From: an uncultured Roseburia sp.
GTDB taxonomy: Bacteria; Bacillota; Clostridia; Lachnospirales; Lachnospiraceae
NCBI GenBank assembly: GCA_947564765.1
Contig: CANODN010000030.1
Span: 1 to 12,832, forward strand
Direction: 5' to 3'
Length of the DNA stretch: 12,832 bases
The position numbers were made by a program, and so were the translations under genes. The notes under the pieces were generated by a model that worked only from the letters and a program-made list of their open reading frames with translations, was not told the origin of the DNA and did no database searches. Positions 1 to 8,225 of the stretch are shown here, piece after piece (the first letter of the stretch is position 1; the number at the start of each line of letters is the position of its first letter).

Positions 1-385
1 AGTAATCCCTTTTACGATAAATTCCCACAGTCAGCGGATAGGATAAAGCAAATATAACCTTTCGGGAATAAATCTCAGTCTGTTTCGTCGCAACTTCATA
101 AGCAAGAACGCCTGCAAATATAATCGTACAAAACGTAACCGAGGTATTTATTTCCTGAAAATGCCCTCTTCTTAAAATTCCTGTATAAGGTTCAAAAAAG
201 AATACGACGCAGATATCGATCAGCACCATGACAATCGCCAGTCTTTCATATGGTTCATTGGAATATGGCAGATGCCAGCCGAGACGCATCACATATGCAG
301 CAATCAAAGCAATCTGTAAGCATATAATATCCAGAATGGTAAAGTCCAGATGCTTTAACCAGCTTTTTTTCTCCCTTTTATACAT
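1..385 (-). CDS. Polyprenyl-phosphate sugar-phosphate transferase, N-terminal part (cut by left window edge)
   Basis: The 128 residues visible start MYKREKKSWLKHLDFTILD and contain about four hydrophobic segments (roughly residues 14-34, 47-66, 82-99 and 108-123). This pattern, including the 'FEPYTGILRRGHFQE' stretch after the second helix, resembles the membrane N-terminus of bacterial sugar transferases (WbaP/EpsL type) that move a hexose-1-phosphate from a UDP-sugar onto undecaprenyl phosphate, the first step of surface-polysaccharide repeat assembly. The catalytic C-terminal domain would lie beyond the left edge and is not seen, so the function is inferred from this N-terminus and the context. 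The ATG at 385-383 has an AGAGGG-like ribosome site nearby and follows the stop of the zinc-ribbon gene by 12 bases, so it is the next gene of the same operon. No stop codon interrupts the frame. It could instead be another polytopic protein of the pathway. Confidence 0.7.
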   Translation of the reverse strand, partial: MYKREKKSWLKHLDFTILDIICLQIALIAAYVMRLGWHLPYSNEPYERLAIVMVLIDICVVFFFEPYTGILRRGHFQEINTSVTFCTIIFAGVLAYEVATKQTEIYSRKVIFALSYPLTVGIYRKRDY

Positions 386-397
386 ATCTTTTTCCCT

Positions 398-601
398 CTA
401 TCGCTTTGCCTGTTTCAGATTGTGCAGATAAAGCCAGCTCCTGGCATAATCCTTCCGTTCTTCCTCCGTCATATGCCCTGCTTTTTCATAGGGAAGCTTG
501 GTTTCTGCCATCTGCGCTTCTCCGCACTTAAAACATTCCACATTTTTTCTTCTTGATACTACCCGAATCCAACCGCAGCTCGGGCAAATATACACTTTCA
601 T
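398..601 (-). CDS. Small zinc-ribbon protein of unknown function
   Basis: A 67-residue soluble protein with two Cys pairs, CPSC at 6-9 and CFKC at 23-26, a spacing that fits a single zinc ribbon. The rest is charged and probably helical, with an 'LPYEKAGHMTEEERKDYARSW' type tail at about 36-56. There is no signal peptide or membrane helix, so it should be cytoplasmic. Its ATG overlaps the TGA of the upstream glycosyltransferase as ATGA (598-601), which implies translational coupling. It sits between that glycosyltransferase and the initiating sugar transferase. I recognise no characterised family. A role as a small partner or regulator of a neighbouring enzyme is a guess from position. The Cys pattern, tight coupling and downstream spacing make it a credible real gene despite its size. 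Confidence 0.75.
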   Translation of the reverse strand: MKVYICPSCGWIRVVSRRKNVECFKCGEAQMAETKLPYEKAGHMTEEERKDYARSWLYLHNLKQAKR

Positions 602-1548
602 CTCTTCAAATCCCCTAATAATTCATCTCTGTGTATCCGAATCGTCTGAAGTTCCATTTCAAAATCCTGCCGGTTCTTCTGTCCCATGGTTTTGAGTATT
701 AATCCTGAGAAAAATGCCTGCATCGCTGCCAGCATGGAAAAACCGCATACGATCAGTGTCGGAAAATGAGGCACCAGTCCTGTCTTTGTATAATCAATAA
801 TCACCGGTATCATAAATACAACCGCAAGCACGGCAAGAACAACCGCAAGCAATCCGAAAAAATTCATAGGCTTATAGGTCTGATACATTCTTGCAATTGT
901 CCGAAGCACCCGGAATCCATCGGAAAAGGTATTCAGCTTGGAAACACTCCCCTCCGGCCTGTCCCGGTAATCAATGATCACATTTTCCACCTGCATATTT
1001 TTGTCCGCCGCATGGATGCTCATCTCTGTTTCAATTTCAAATCCTTTGGATAAAACAGGAAAGGATTTTACAAACAGATAGCTGAACGCCCGGTAACCCG
1101 TCATCATATCCTTAATATCTGCATCAAACAGCATATTAATGCTTTTACGCACCAGGGAATTACCGAAATTATGAAACGCTCTCTTATTTTCTGTAAAATA
1201 AGTAGAAGAAAGCCTGTCCCCTACTACCATATCTGCATTCTGTTCAAAAATCAAACGGATCATCTCCGGCGCCGCTTCTGCCGGATACGTATCATCTCCG
1301 TCAATCATGATATAACATTCTGCATCAATATCCCGGAACATCCTGCGGATCACGTTGCCCTTCCCCTGCTTATATTCATAGCGGACAATGGCTCCTGCCT
1401 GCTTAGCGATCCTGTCTGTTCCATCTGTTGAATTGTTGTCGTAGACATAGATCACTGCCTCCGGCAGAACCTGCTTAAAATCTTCTACTACTTTTTGAAT
1501 TGTCCTGCTCTCATTATAGCAGGGAATCAATACCGCTATTTTGTCCAT
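598..1548 (-). CDS. GT2 glycosyltransferase, DPM1-like, with two C-terminal membrane helices
   Basis: A 316-residue family 2 glycosyltransferase. It starts with the nucleotide-binding strand 'IAVLIPCYNE' (4-13), then 'YDNNSTDGT' (36-44) and the metal-binding DGDD at 83-86 followed by TYPAEA. The 'DMMTGYRAFS' (147-156), 'GFEIETEM' (169-176) and 'RPEGSVSKLNT' (197-207) blocks are typical of dolichol/polyprenyl-phosphate mannose synthase-like enzymes. Two hydrophobic segments follow (about 229-251 and 262-286). The family moves a sugar from a nucleotide donor to a polyprenyl phosphate at the cytoplasmic face, so an undecaprenyl-phosphate sugar is the likely product. Sugar identity cannot be read from sequence. 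The start is set by a GGAAGG ribosome site; only one base separates it from the TGA of the flippase gene. It ends in an ATGA overlap with the zinc-ribbon gene. It is complete, with all expected motifs. Confidence 0.88.
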   Translation of the reverse strand: MDKIAVLIPCYNESRTIQKVVEDFKQVLPEAVIYVYDNNSTDGTDRIAKQAGAIVRYEYKQGKGNVIRRMFRDIDAECYIMIDGDDTYPAEAAPEMIRLIFEQNADMVVGDRLSSTYFTENKRAFHNFGNSLVRKSINMLFDADIKDMMTGYRAFSYLFVKSFPVLSKGFEIETEMSIHAADKNMQVENVIIDYRDRPEGSVSKLNTFSDGFRVLRTIARMYQTYKPMNFFGLLAVVLAVLAVVFMIPVIIDYTKTGLVPHFPTLIVCGFSMLAAMQAFFSGLILKTMGQKNRQDFEMELQTIRIHRDELLGDLKR

Positions 1549-1549
1549 G

Positions 1550-2779
1550 TCAGACTTCCTTCCATTTTCTCATCTTATGATATACACAATATATCTCTAT
1601 TATAATCTGTACGGCCAAAGTAATCAACAGTGCAATCACAACTCCGTCCATCGAATATTTTTTTACAAATACTATGGATGCCAGAAACGAAGATACTGCT
1701 CCGCCGATTCCTACAAAAAGCTGCCCTTTGATCTCCCTTAACACCGTACACACCGGAAACAGACAGGCATTGACACTGATCATCAGCGTAGAAACGATAA
1801 TCGGAATAAATAAATACACATAAGGGCGGATCTCTTCTTTGAAAGCCAATACCAAAAACCATTCCCCCAGCCATGCCGAAACAAGAATCGCCAGAATGGA
1901 AAGAAGAAAAAAGACAACCGCCACCCGTTTCAGAATCTGCTTAAATCCCCTTTTGTCATTTTCCTGCAGACGATCCGCCAAAGGCGTGATAAGAGGAACA
2001 AAAATTGTAGAGGCTCCTACCTGTACAATCATGCTAGGGGTCGCAACAGAACTGTAATAGCCCAGCGCTTCATCTCCAAAATACATCTGCAGAAAATATT
2101 TCGGAAATGAAATGGAAAGATTATTGGTCATTGCCACGATAGCAAGGGGCAGCATGGCAAACATCAATTTCTTCACGGCCGCTTTGTCTGCTTTAGAATC
2201 CTTTGGAATAAAGCCCTCTGCAATTCTTCTGTCATAAAAAACCGCTACCAGAAACGTGGTGATCATCATCGTTCCCACAGCACAAACCAGATTTTTCGTC
2301 AGATATAAAACACCGCAGAAGGACGCCAGCATCAAAACGCCTCTGGCGATATAAGAATAGCAGATATAATCCATACGGCCGTTTTTCTGGTCAATGCCAT
2401 GATACACGTCAATCCAGGCTTCCTCACATTTATACAGCATATACAAAAGGATTACGCCCCATTGATAGGAGGTATAATGATTCACACACAATCCCGCCAC
2501 GCAAATGGAACATGCAATCACTATGGCAATCAGACGCGACCGGACATACGTCCTGTCTGAATATTCCCCCACCACATCTGACACCTGATACTGTCTTGTA
2601 TTAAATAATGCCAGAATCGCAAATGCGGCTGTAAATGTCATGGCAAGCCCGTAAACACCGCTGTCTGTATAACCGGAAAGCCTTACCACCAAAAGCGTGG
2701 TAAGCCATTGACATCCATAATAAAACATCGTGCCAAAACTGTTATAAAAAATATTTGCCAGTGTTGATTTTTTCTCCAT
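1550..2779 (-). CDS. Polysaccharide flippase (Wzx-like, MATE/MOP superfamily)
   Basis: A 409-residue, highly hydrophobic protein with about twelve predicted membrane segments and short charged loops. The opening, with a short charged N-terminus leading into 'NIFYNSFGTMFYYGCQW', the 'YGLAMTF' stretch and the central 'SFPKYFLQMYFG...LGYYSS' region resemble oligosaccharide-repeat exporters (PST family). Such proteins flip the undecaprenyl-diphosphate-linked repeat unit from the cytoplasmic to the outer membrane face. Length is slightly short for the family (usually about 400-500) but nothing seems missing. The gene follows the GT2 gene at 2805-4529 after 25 bases, the widest gap inside the operon, with an AAGGA-type ribosome site about 10 bases before the ATG. 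Its TGA is one base from the next ATG. Substrate specificity cannot be deduced; the assignment rests on overall hydrophobic pattern and context more than on a sharp motif. Confidence 0.85.
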   Translation of the reverse strand: MEKKSTLANIFYNSFGTMFYYGCQWLTTLLVVRLSGYTDSGVYGLAMTFTAAFAILALFNTRQYQVSDVVGEYSDRTYVRSRLIAIVIACSICVAGLCVNHYTSYQWGVILLYMLYKCEEAWIDVYHGIDQKNGRMDYICYSYIARGVLMLASFCGVLYLTKNLVCAVGTMMITTFLVAVFYDRRIAEGFIPKDSKADKAAVKKLMFAMLPLAIVAMTNNLSISFPKYFLQMYFGDEALGYYSSVATPSMIVQVGASTIFVPLITPLADRLQENDKRGFKQILKRVAVVFFLLSILAILVSAWLGEWFLVLAFKEEIRPYVYLFIPIIVSTLMISVNACLFPVCTVLREIKGQLFVGIGGAVSSFLASIVFVKKYSMDGVVIALLITLAVQIIIEIYCVYHKMRKWKEV

Positions 2780-2804
2780 CGTAACTGCTTCCTTCTGCCC
2801 TTCT

Positions 2805-4529
2805 CTATATGTCCATAGAATAATCTGCTCTGTGCAGTGTCAAATTCGGATTGTAATAGGGATCTCCTGCTTTGATCTCCTGCTCCCATTTTTTCTGAAA
2901 CCGCTCGATCTCTCTTTGGAACCTCGCCTGTTTTTCCATGGTATCCTCATATCCTCTGGATTTCGACTCATAATGATACAGCTTTGCGTAGGGATTCCAC
3001 AAAATCCGATAGCCCGCCGCCCGTATCTTCATACAAAAATCCACATCATTCAATGCCACTACAAATTCTTCTTCCATTCCGCCGACTTCCTCGAATACGG
3101 AACGTCTTACCATAAGGCATGCTCCCGTTACGGCGCTCACTTCTCTCTCACACAGAGAAAACGGATAATATTTTTCATCCCGGTCCGTAAGGCTCCAAAG
3201 CGCATGGGCTGCAAATCCACCCATGCCGATAATCACGCCTCCGTGCTGGATTGTGGAATCTCCGTAATAAAGCATCGCTCCCGCCGCGCCCACACCCGGT
3301 TTTAAAACGGAGGCTGCAAGCTGCCGCAATGCGGCTGCTTCTATAAATTCCGTATCATTATTTAAGAAAAGGAATAATTCTCCCTTCGCACTTTTTGCGG
3401 CAAAATTATTGATCGCAGAATAATTAAATCCGCCTTCCCATGTAACAGTATGAATCCTGTGATCTTCTGCCATAAGCCTGTCATAACGGACAAAGGTTTC
3501 CGGGTCCTCACTGTTATTCTCCGCAATAATCACCTCGTAATTCCGGTAATCGCTCTTTTTCAAAGATTCCAGACAAAGTTCCAGATCTTCCATATGATCT
3601 TTATTCGGAATGATAATACTAATCAAAGGCTCTTCTTTCATTTCCTCTTCCACATGGAAAAATCCCGGCACGTCTGATTCGATCACCTTTCCGGATATCT
3701 GTTCCGACTCCATATAATGCTTCAGACAAAGGCTGTTTTTCCGGCCTCTGCTGCGGACAAAGGAGCCGGCCTCTGCTTTTGATACAAAATTGGAAAACAA
3801 GGGCTTTGGAATATGAAAAATGTGCTCTGCATACCGGAATGCCTGCAGAGAAAGATCATACCCGTCATTCCCCAAAAGATATATCTGCTCCCTCTCCTGA
3901 ACCAGTTTTTCCAAAAGACTTCGTTTCAGAACATACAAACGTCCCAAATACGGGAAATTTAAAAGCATCTGCAAATCTGCGTCCGGTTTAAAAAACGGAC
4001 GAAATCTCTTTTTTCCATCCCAGTTATCCTCATCCGTATAGATCAGATCCGGCCAAGCCGTGTTCTTTGGACGAATTCTGCTTACAAACGCCGGATACGC
4101 TCCGGCGGCCGCCTTTGACACCTCATAAAGATACTCCGGAAGTACATGAATATGTTCTTCCGCAAACACAAAATAATCTCCTTTATGTTTTGAAAGCAGC
4201 TCGGTCACTGTCATCTCTTCGGTAAGCTTCACAAAGGAAATCCGGCCACAGGTCTGTCTTCCCCAGCCTGCTCTGTCAAAATCCTGATCACGCTTTGATA
4301 CAATTACAAAAGAAAACCGATTGGAAAGGCCATCCTCCCTCTGGGCTTTCAGATCTGTTTTGGACGCGCTGTTTTTTCTGCACCAGGTCATATACTCCGA
4401 CTCTTCACTGACAGAAATCCCCAGCTTTTTTAATATCTTTTTGAACGTATAGGATACGCCGTAATATTTCAGATAATATACTGCCTTCTGAAATTTATTT
4501 TTTCCTTCTAAATCAAAATCGCTCAGCAT
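2805..4529 (-). CDS. RgpF-like two-domain glycosyltransferase; C-terminal GT2 domain intact, N-terminal domain degenerate
   Basis: A 574-residue protein. The C-terminal GT2 domain (about 302-520) has all expected blocks: 'ISIIIPNKD' (303-311), 'IAENNS' (335-340), 'LNNDTEF' (389-395) with the metal-binding acid D392, 'VSAVTGACLMVRR' (464-476), NDVDF (494-498) and H519 in 'LYHYESKSRG'. The N-terminal half (about 70-250) still aligns with a GT2 domain ('IYTDED' 163-168, 'FKPDADLQMLL' 180-190, 'HIPKPLF' 239-245) but its metal site is gone: where the upstream paralogue has DHDD this protein has EEHI (124-127), and the opening nucleotide-binding strand is altered to 'FSFVIVSKRD'. It ends with the signature 'AGDPYYNPNL'. 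The family builds rhamnan or similar wall glycans in the cytoplasm. The start has a ribosome site (TAGGAG) overlapping the upstream stop codon. Donor and acceptor sugars are unknown. Confidence 0.88.
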   Translation of the reverse strand: MLSDFDLEGKNKFQKAVYYLKYYGVSYTFKKILKKLGISVSEESEYMTWCRKNSASKTDLKAQREDGLSNRFSFVIVSKRDQDFDRAGWGRQTCGRISFVKLTEEMTVTELLSKHKGDYFVFAEEHIHVLPEYLYEVSKAAAGAYPAFVSRIRPKNTAWPDLIYTDEDNWDGKKRFRPFFKPDADLQMLLNFPYLGRLYVLKRSLLEKLVQEREQIYLLGNDGYDLSLQAFRYAEHIFHIPKPLFSNFVSKAEAGSFVRSRGRKNSLCLKHYMESEQISGKVIESDVPGFFHVEEEMKEEPLISIIIPNKDHMEDLELCLESLKKSDYRNYEVIIAENNSEDPETFVRYDRLMAEDHRIHTVTWEGGFNYSAINNFAAKSAKGELFLFLNNDTEFIEAAALRQLAASVLKPGVGAAGAMLYYGDSTIQHGGVIIGMGGFAAHALWSLTDRDEKYYPFSLCEREVSAVTGACLMVRRSVFEEVGGMEEEFVVALNDVDFCMKIRAAGYRILWNPYAKLYHYESKSRGYEDTMEKQARFQREIERFQKKWEQEIKAGDPYYNPNLTLHRADYSMDI

Positions 4530-4537
4530 GCTCTCTC

Positions 4538-6406
4538 CTATTTTCTCCTCCAGTATTTCTCAAGGGAAAGATTTTTATTGTAAAAAGGATCTCCCGCTGC
4601 AATCTGCGGTTGATACGCGGTCCATAATCTCTGAGCATCCGCCGCCTGCAGCTCTCTATGATATTCTTCTTTTGAGATCCTGCACAATGCATAGGGGTTT
4701 AATACAATCTGCTTCTCCTTTTTCCGAAGCATAAAGCAGATTTCCAAAATGTTTCCAAACGTATTCTTCCCGCTGCACTGCTTCCAAAGCCCTATCAGCT
4801 CTTCTTTTCCTGCCATACAGGCACAGCCGGACACTGCGGAAATATTGTGGGCATAATAATTACGCCCCATATATCCCGGCGCGTCATAACGCCCGCCCCG
4901 GTTTACCTCCAGCGCCAGCGCATCGGCAGAATTTCCGATTACGATATCTGAGCTTAAAATCAGCCCTTTTTCGTCTAACACCTGCATCCCGGTTATTCCC
5001 ACATCCTGCCGCTGGGTAAACATCAAAAGCTCCTCCATAAACGCAGGCGTAAGAGGCGTTATGCCCGCTGCAAGTATCAGCAGATACTCTCCCTTCGCCT
5101 GCTGCAGCGTGTCGGAAAGCTCCTCTTTGGATAGAGCATAATACATCTTATAATTGGGATAAGCAGAAAGTTTTTCCACCGCTGCCGCCGTATGAGCGAC
5201 TTGCGTCAGATTTCCTTCGCTTCCGTCAATGATCACCGAAATCTCCGGTGTTTTTATCTCATATTTCATCCGGTAATGGGTTTTGCAGATCTGCGCGCTG
5301 TGCACCTTTGCCGGATAACCCCGCCTGCGCTCCGCCTCCTGCACGGCTCTTCTGCCTGCCGCAATTGCATAGGATTTGGAATCCAGATTCATGGAGGTGG
5401 ACATTTTATGACACCGCCAGAAATACAGCACCTTTGGTATGTGACAGACCTTTTCTGCCGCATCGGTAAGCCGCATGATCATATCATGATCCTGACTTCC
5501 ATCATATTCTGCCCGGAACATGCCCACCTGTTCGGTAAGCTCTTTTTTAAATACGCTCAAATGACAGATATAATTCACGCCTCTTAAATTGTCCACAGAA
5601 AAATCCGGCTTGAAATGATAGGTTACAATATTTTCAAGCTCTGTGCCCTCGAAGGTCACTTCATCGGTATAAACAAAATCTGCTCCTTCCTTTTCGATCA
5701 CCTTTGCACATTCATATAATGCAGAAGGATGCAGCATATCATCATGGTCAAATAACGCCAGATAATTTCCGGAGGCCATGCGGATACAGGCATTTGTATT
5801 TTCTGCAATTCCTGCATTCTTTTCCAGTCTCCGGTATACGACCCGCTTGTCCTTATCCATATATTCTCTGACAATTTCTGCCGTTTTTTCATTGCCAGCA
5901 TCAGAAGCATCTGCCAGACACAGCTCCCAGTTCTGATAGGTCTGTTTTACAACGGAGGTAATCATATCCCGCAGAAACCGCTCCGGTGTATTAAACAGAG
6001 GAACTAACACACTGATTTTGATATCGGCAGAAAACTGCCGCTCCCTCTGCTTTTGCTTTTCCTCTTCCGTAGGCATGATTTTGGTCAGATACTTTCTGGC
6101 CTCTTTCCGTCTTTGAAAGCGGTTATTCTCTATGGCATTCGCCGCTTTTTGATATACGCCGGACACACCATTCTGATATAAAAACCGTGCCGCCCGGTAT
6201 CCTTTTCTGGCAGGATACATAAGCGTCCAGACCGGCGTTCCTTTTAATTTGCGGATACCGCGTCTCTCCGGTTCTTTCTCCACATCATCCGGACCATCGT
6301 CATGGGTATATGCCAGAAATTTCACAAGATCTCCCGGATCCGTTGAAATTTTATTCTTTTCCTGATCGATTAATGTTCTCAATGTTTGATCGTTTTTTAC
6401 TACCAT
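4538..6406 (-). CDS. RgpF-like two-domain glycosyltransferase; N-terminal GT2 domain intact, C-terminal domain degenerate
   Basis: A 622-residue protein, paralogous to the next gene. After a charged N-terminal extension (1-129) comes a GT2 domain (about 130-335): 'ISVLVPLFNTP' (131-141), 'LCLADASDAG' (162-171), the metal motif DHDD (220-223), 'VYTDEV' (245-250), 'FKPDFS' (265-270), 'GSQDHDMIMR' (303-312) and 'HIPKVLYFWR' (322-331). A second GT2-like domain (about 387-600) keeps the framework ('AKGEYLLIL', 'AVSGCACM', 'NPYAL') but has lost the acids: AAGIT (446-450) replaces NNDTE and NILEI (552-556) replaces NDVDF. The C-terminus carries 'AGDPFYNKNL', shared with the paralogue. It probably adds one sugar to a growing lipid-linked glycan at the cytoplasmic face. 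The start at 6406 follows a GAGGG ribosome site by six bases; an ATG four bases upstream is in another frame. Only eight bases separate it from the paralogue. Confidence 0.88.
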   Translation of the reverse strand: MVVKNDQTLRTLIDQEKNKISTDPGDLVKFLAYTHDDGPDDVEKEPERRGIRKLKGTPVWTLMYPARKGYRAARFLYQNGVSGVYQKAANAIENNRFQRRKEARKYLTKIMPTEEEKQKQRERQFSADIKISVLVPLFNTPERFLRDMITSVVKQTYQNWELCLADASDAGNEKTAEIVREYMDKDKRVVYRRLEKNAGIAENTNACIRMASGNYLALFDHDDMLHPSALYECAKVIEKEGADFVYTDEVTFEGTELENIVTYHFKPDFSVDNLRGVNYICHLSVFKKELTEQVGMFRAEYDGSQDHDMIMRLTDAAEKVCHIPKVLYFWRCHKMSTSMNLDSKSYAIAAGRRAVQEAERRRGYPAKVHSAQICKTHYRMKYEIKTPEISVIIDGSEGNLTQVAHTAAAVEKLSAYPNYKMYYALSKEELSDTLQQAKGEYLLILAAGITPLTPAFMEELLMFTQRQDVGITGMQVLDEKGLILSSDIVIGNSADALALEVNRGGRYDAPGYMGRNYYAHNISAVSGCACMAGKEELIGLWKQCSGKNTFGNILEICFMLRKKEKQIVLNPYALCRISKEEYHRELQAADAQRLWTAYQPQIAAGDPFYNKNLSLEKYWRRK

Positions 6407-6420
6407 GCATTTCCCTCTTT

Positions 6421-8214
6421 TTATAAATCCAGCGCAAGGACATAGCCTGCCTCATTTTCAAAAATAACCTCAACATGCTCGTCGGAAAGTACCGCTTCGC
6501 CATGTTCTTTTTCAAACTGTGTTTCCTTCATCATAACGGTATAATGAATGTCCCAGTCATAATATGCCTGCCGCAGCTCTTCTGTAGTGTGACGCCATTC
6601 GTAAAAATCCGGAAAATCATATCCGCTGGCCCCCTCATAAAGATAAGTCTGCCCGTAATCGTTTCTCTCTGTCATAAGGGGCACCATTTCTTCTTCGGAA
6701 AGGTGATCCGAAACATACTGAAACAAATCAAATACATAATTCGGAAGCCCCACATGTTCTCCCATGATAAAAGACCAGTCGATCTGATAGAGCGTAAAAA
6801 ATGCCGTACTGTGCATTGCCCCTGTAATATTCTCCGTAGATGTTACAATCTTGTACTCAATCTTTCCAAAACACAGCCCCGCAAAGGCAATGATCATAGC
6901 GCAGTATGCGATCAGCGTTTCCTTTGCTTCCTGCAGCATAATGGAAACCGCTCTTGCCGTCAGCGCCCAGCAGAACATCCATAACGGATAATATGTTTTA
7001 TAAAAATAATACGTGGATGTATGATGCGTCAATGTCAAAAGCAGCATCGCACCGGTAAATCCAAAAAATGCACAGAAAAATACAACATCCGGCGTAAGCT
7101 TTCGTTTTTTCAGCGTATATGCCAGCACAAAGAGCACCGGAAAGATGGTCCAGAAGAAATCCATATACAATTCTGTATAGATGCCTCCCTGATTTGACAG
7201 AGCGCCTGAAATGCTCGTACCGGAGGAAATGAAGAATCCATACAGACAGTAATACAGGCCAAGTACCGTAGGCAGCAGGAATACTTTGAACGCCAGCAGT
7301 ACATTTCTTTTGGAAAATACTTTACCCTCCCGTCTCGCTACAATGATCAGATATACAAACACCGTAATAAATGCAACCGGCGCAAACATCATATAGCTTG
7401 TCATAACGCCAAAGCATCCCAGCATCAGCATAACAACTGTAATCTTGCGTTCCACCAGGGCCTCTTCATACAAACGCATTGTCAGCGCCAGAAATCCGAC
7501 AAACATACTTCCCATTGCCCAATAGCCAAAGGAATAATAGAAGCTTAAAAACGGATATCCCATAAAATAGAAAAAAATCAGAATCAAAGACAGCACCTTT
7601 GACGCCTTTGTTCTGGCCGTCTGGCGAATCAATGCGGCAAAAAAGAGAATCTCTGCCCAAAGAAAAAAGCAGTCCCCTAAAATATATCCCTTATACCAGT
7701 CTGCAATCCGTACAAACGGCTGTATCATCTCGATAAACATCGCATTCTGCAGATGAAGCAGATACATCTTTGTCACCTGCTGGGATCTTACGATTTCCGT
7801 TGCTTCTTTTAAATGCAGCCCGGCATCTGAATTATAATAGCAATACCAAAGCTCGGGCGTATAAATCTTTAAGCCAATCAAAACAACTGCAGCCGTCACC
7901 AGACCGATAACAATAAAATCAAACTTCTCCCAGACATATTCCTGCGTCATGCCCTCTTTGCGGATCATAAGGAACATAAATACGGCAATTGCCAGATAGA
8001 TGACTGCCATTGTGTATATATTAATAGGAATATGCAGCGGACTTAATATTCCTGCCGCGATTCCTCCCATACAAATCGCCGCCAGAAAAGACAACACGAT
8101 CCATGTAAATCCGTTCATTGGCTTATGTGATTTGCGGTATCGGTATATTTGAATCACACAAACGATAAATGCCGCCATATAACATACTGTTCCAAAAATA
8201 TTTCCATGTAACAT
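6421..8214 (-). CDS. Large polytopic membrane protein, GT-C-like, function unassigned
   Basis: A 597-residue protein with about 12-13 hydrophobic segments up to residue 470 and a soluble C-terminal part of roughly 100 residues. After the fourth helix, in what should be an outward loop, lies 'YYNSDAGLHLKE' (126-137). An acidic motif at this place is characteristic of GT-C glycosyltransferases, which use a polyprenyl-phosphate sugar outside the membrane. A similarly placed 'YHNSDDAFF' occurs in the protein at 9833-10927, so the two look distantly related. The C-terminal stretch ('WDIHYTVMM...EAGYVLALDL') resembles in pattern residues 225-258 of the protein at 8226-9818. AAGGAG sits seven bases before the ATG, and the gene follows its neighbour after 11 bases. 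A Wzy-type polymerase or ligase is an alternative. The exact family was not recognised with certainty. Confidence 0.75.
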   Translation of the reverse strand: MLHGNIFGTVCYMAAFIVCVIQIYRYRKSHKPMNGFTWIVLSFLAAICMGGIAAGILSPLHIPINIYTMAVIYLAIAVFMFLMIRKEGMTQEYVWEKFDFIVIGLVTAAVVLIGLKIYTPELWYCYYNSDAGLHLKEATEIVRSQQVTKMYLLHLQNAMFIEMIQPFVRIADWYKGYILGDCFFLWAEILFFAALIRQTARTKASKVLSLILIFFYFMGYPFLSFYYSFGYWAMGSMFVGFLALTMRLYEEALVERKITVVMLMLGCFGVMTSYMMFAPVAFITVFVYLIIVARREGKVFSKRNVLLAFKVFLLPTVLGLYYCLYGFFISSGTSISGALSNQGGIYTELYMDFFWTIFPVLFVLAYTLKKRKLTPDVVFFCAFFGFTGAMLLLTLTHHTSTYYFYKTYYPLWMFCWALTARAVSIMLQEAKETLIAYCAMIIAFAGLCFGKIEYKIVTSTENITGAMHSTAFFTLYQIDWSFIMGEHVGLPNYVFDLFQYVSDHLSEEEMVPLMTERNDYGQTYLYEGASGYDFPDFYEWRHTTEELRQAYYDWDIHYTVMMKETQFEKEHGEAVLSDEHVEVIFENEAGYVLALDL

Positions 8215-8225
8215 AGGCTTTCTCC

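Noticed and set aside
1575..1874. A 99-codon minus-strand frame within the flippase gene
   Set aside because: It is an alternative frame of the flippase coding region; the flippase frame gives regular membrane helices.
2832..3305. A 157-codon plus-strand frame
   Set aside because: It lies antisense to the conserved GT2 motifs (NNDTE, NDVDF) of the gene at 2805-4529 and shows no domain of its own.
6475..6984. A 169-codon plus-strand frame
   Set aside because: Antisense shadow of the 597-residue membrane protein, without a ribosome site or coherent product.
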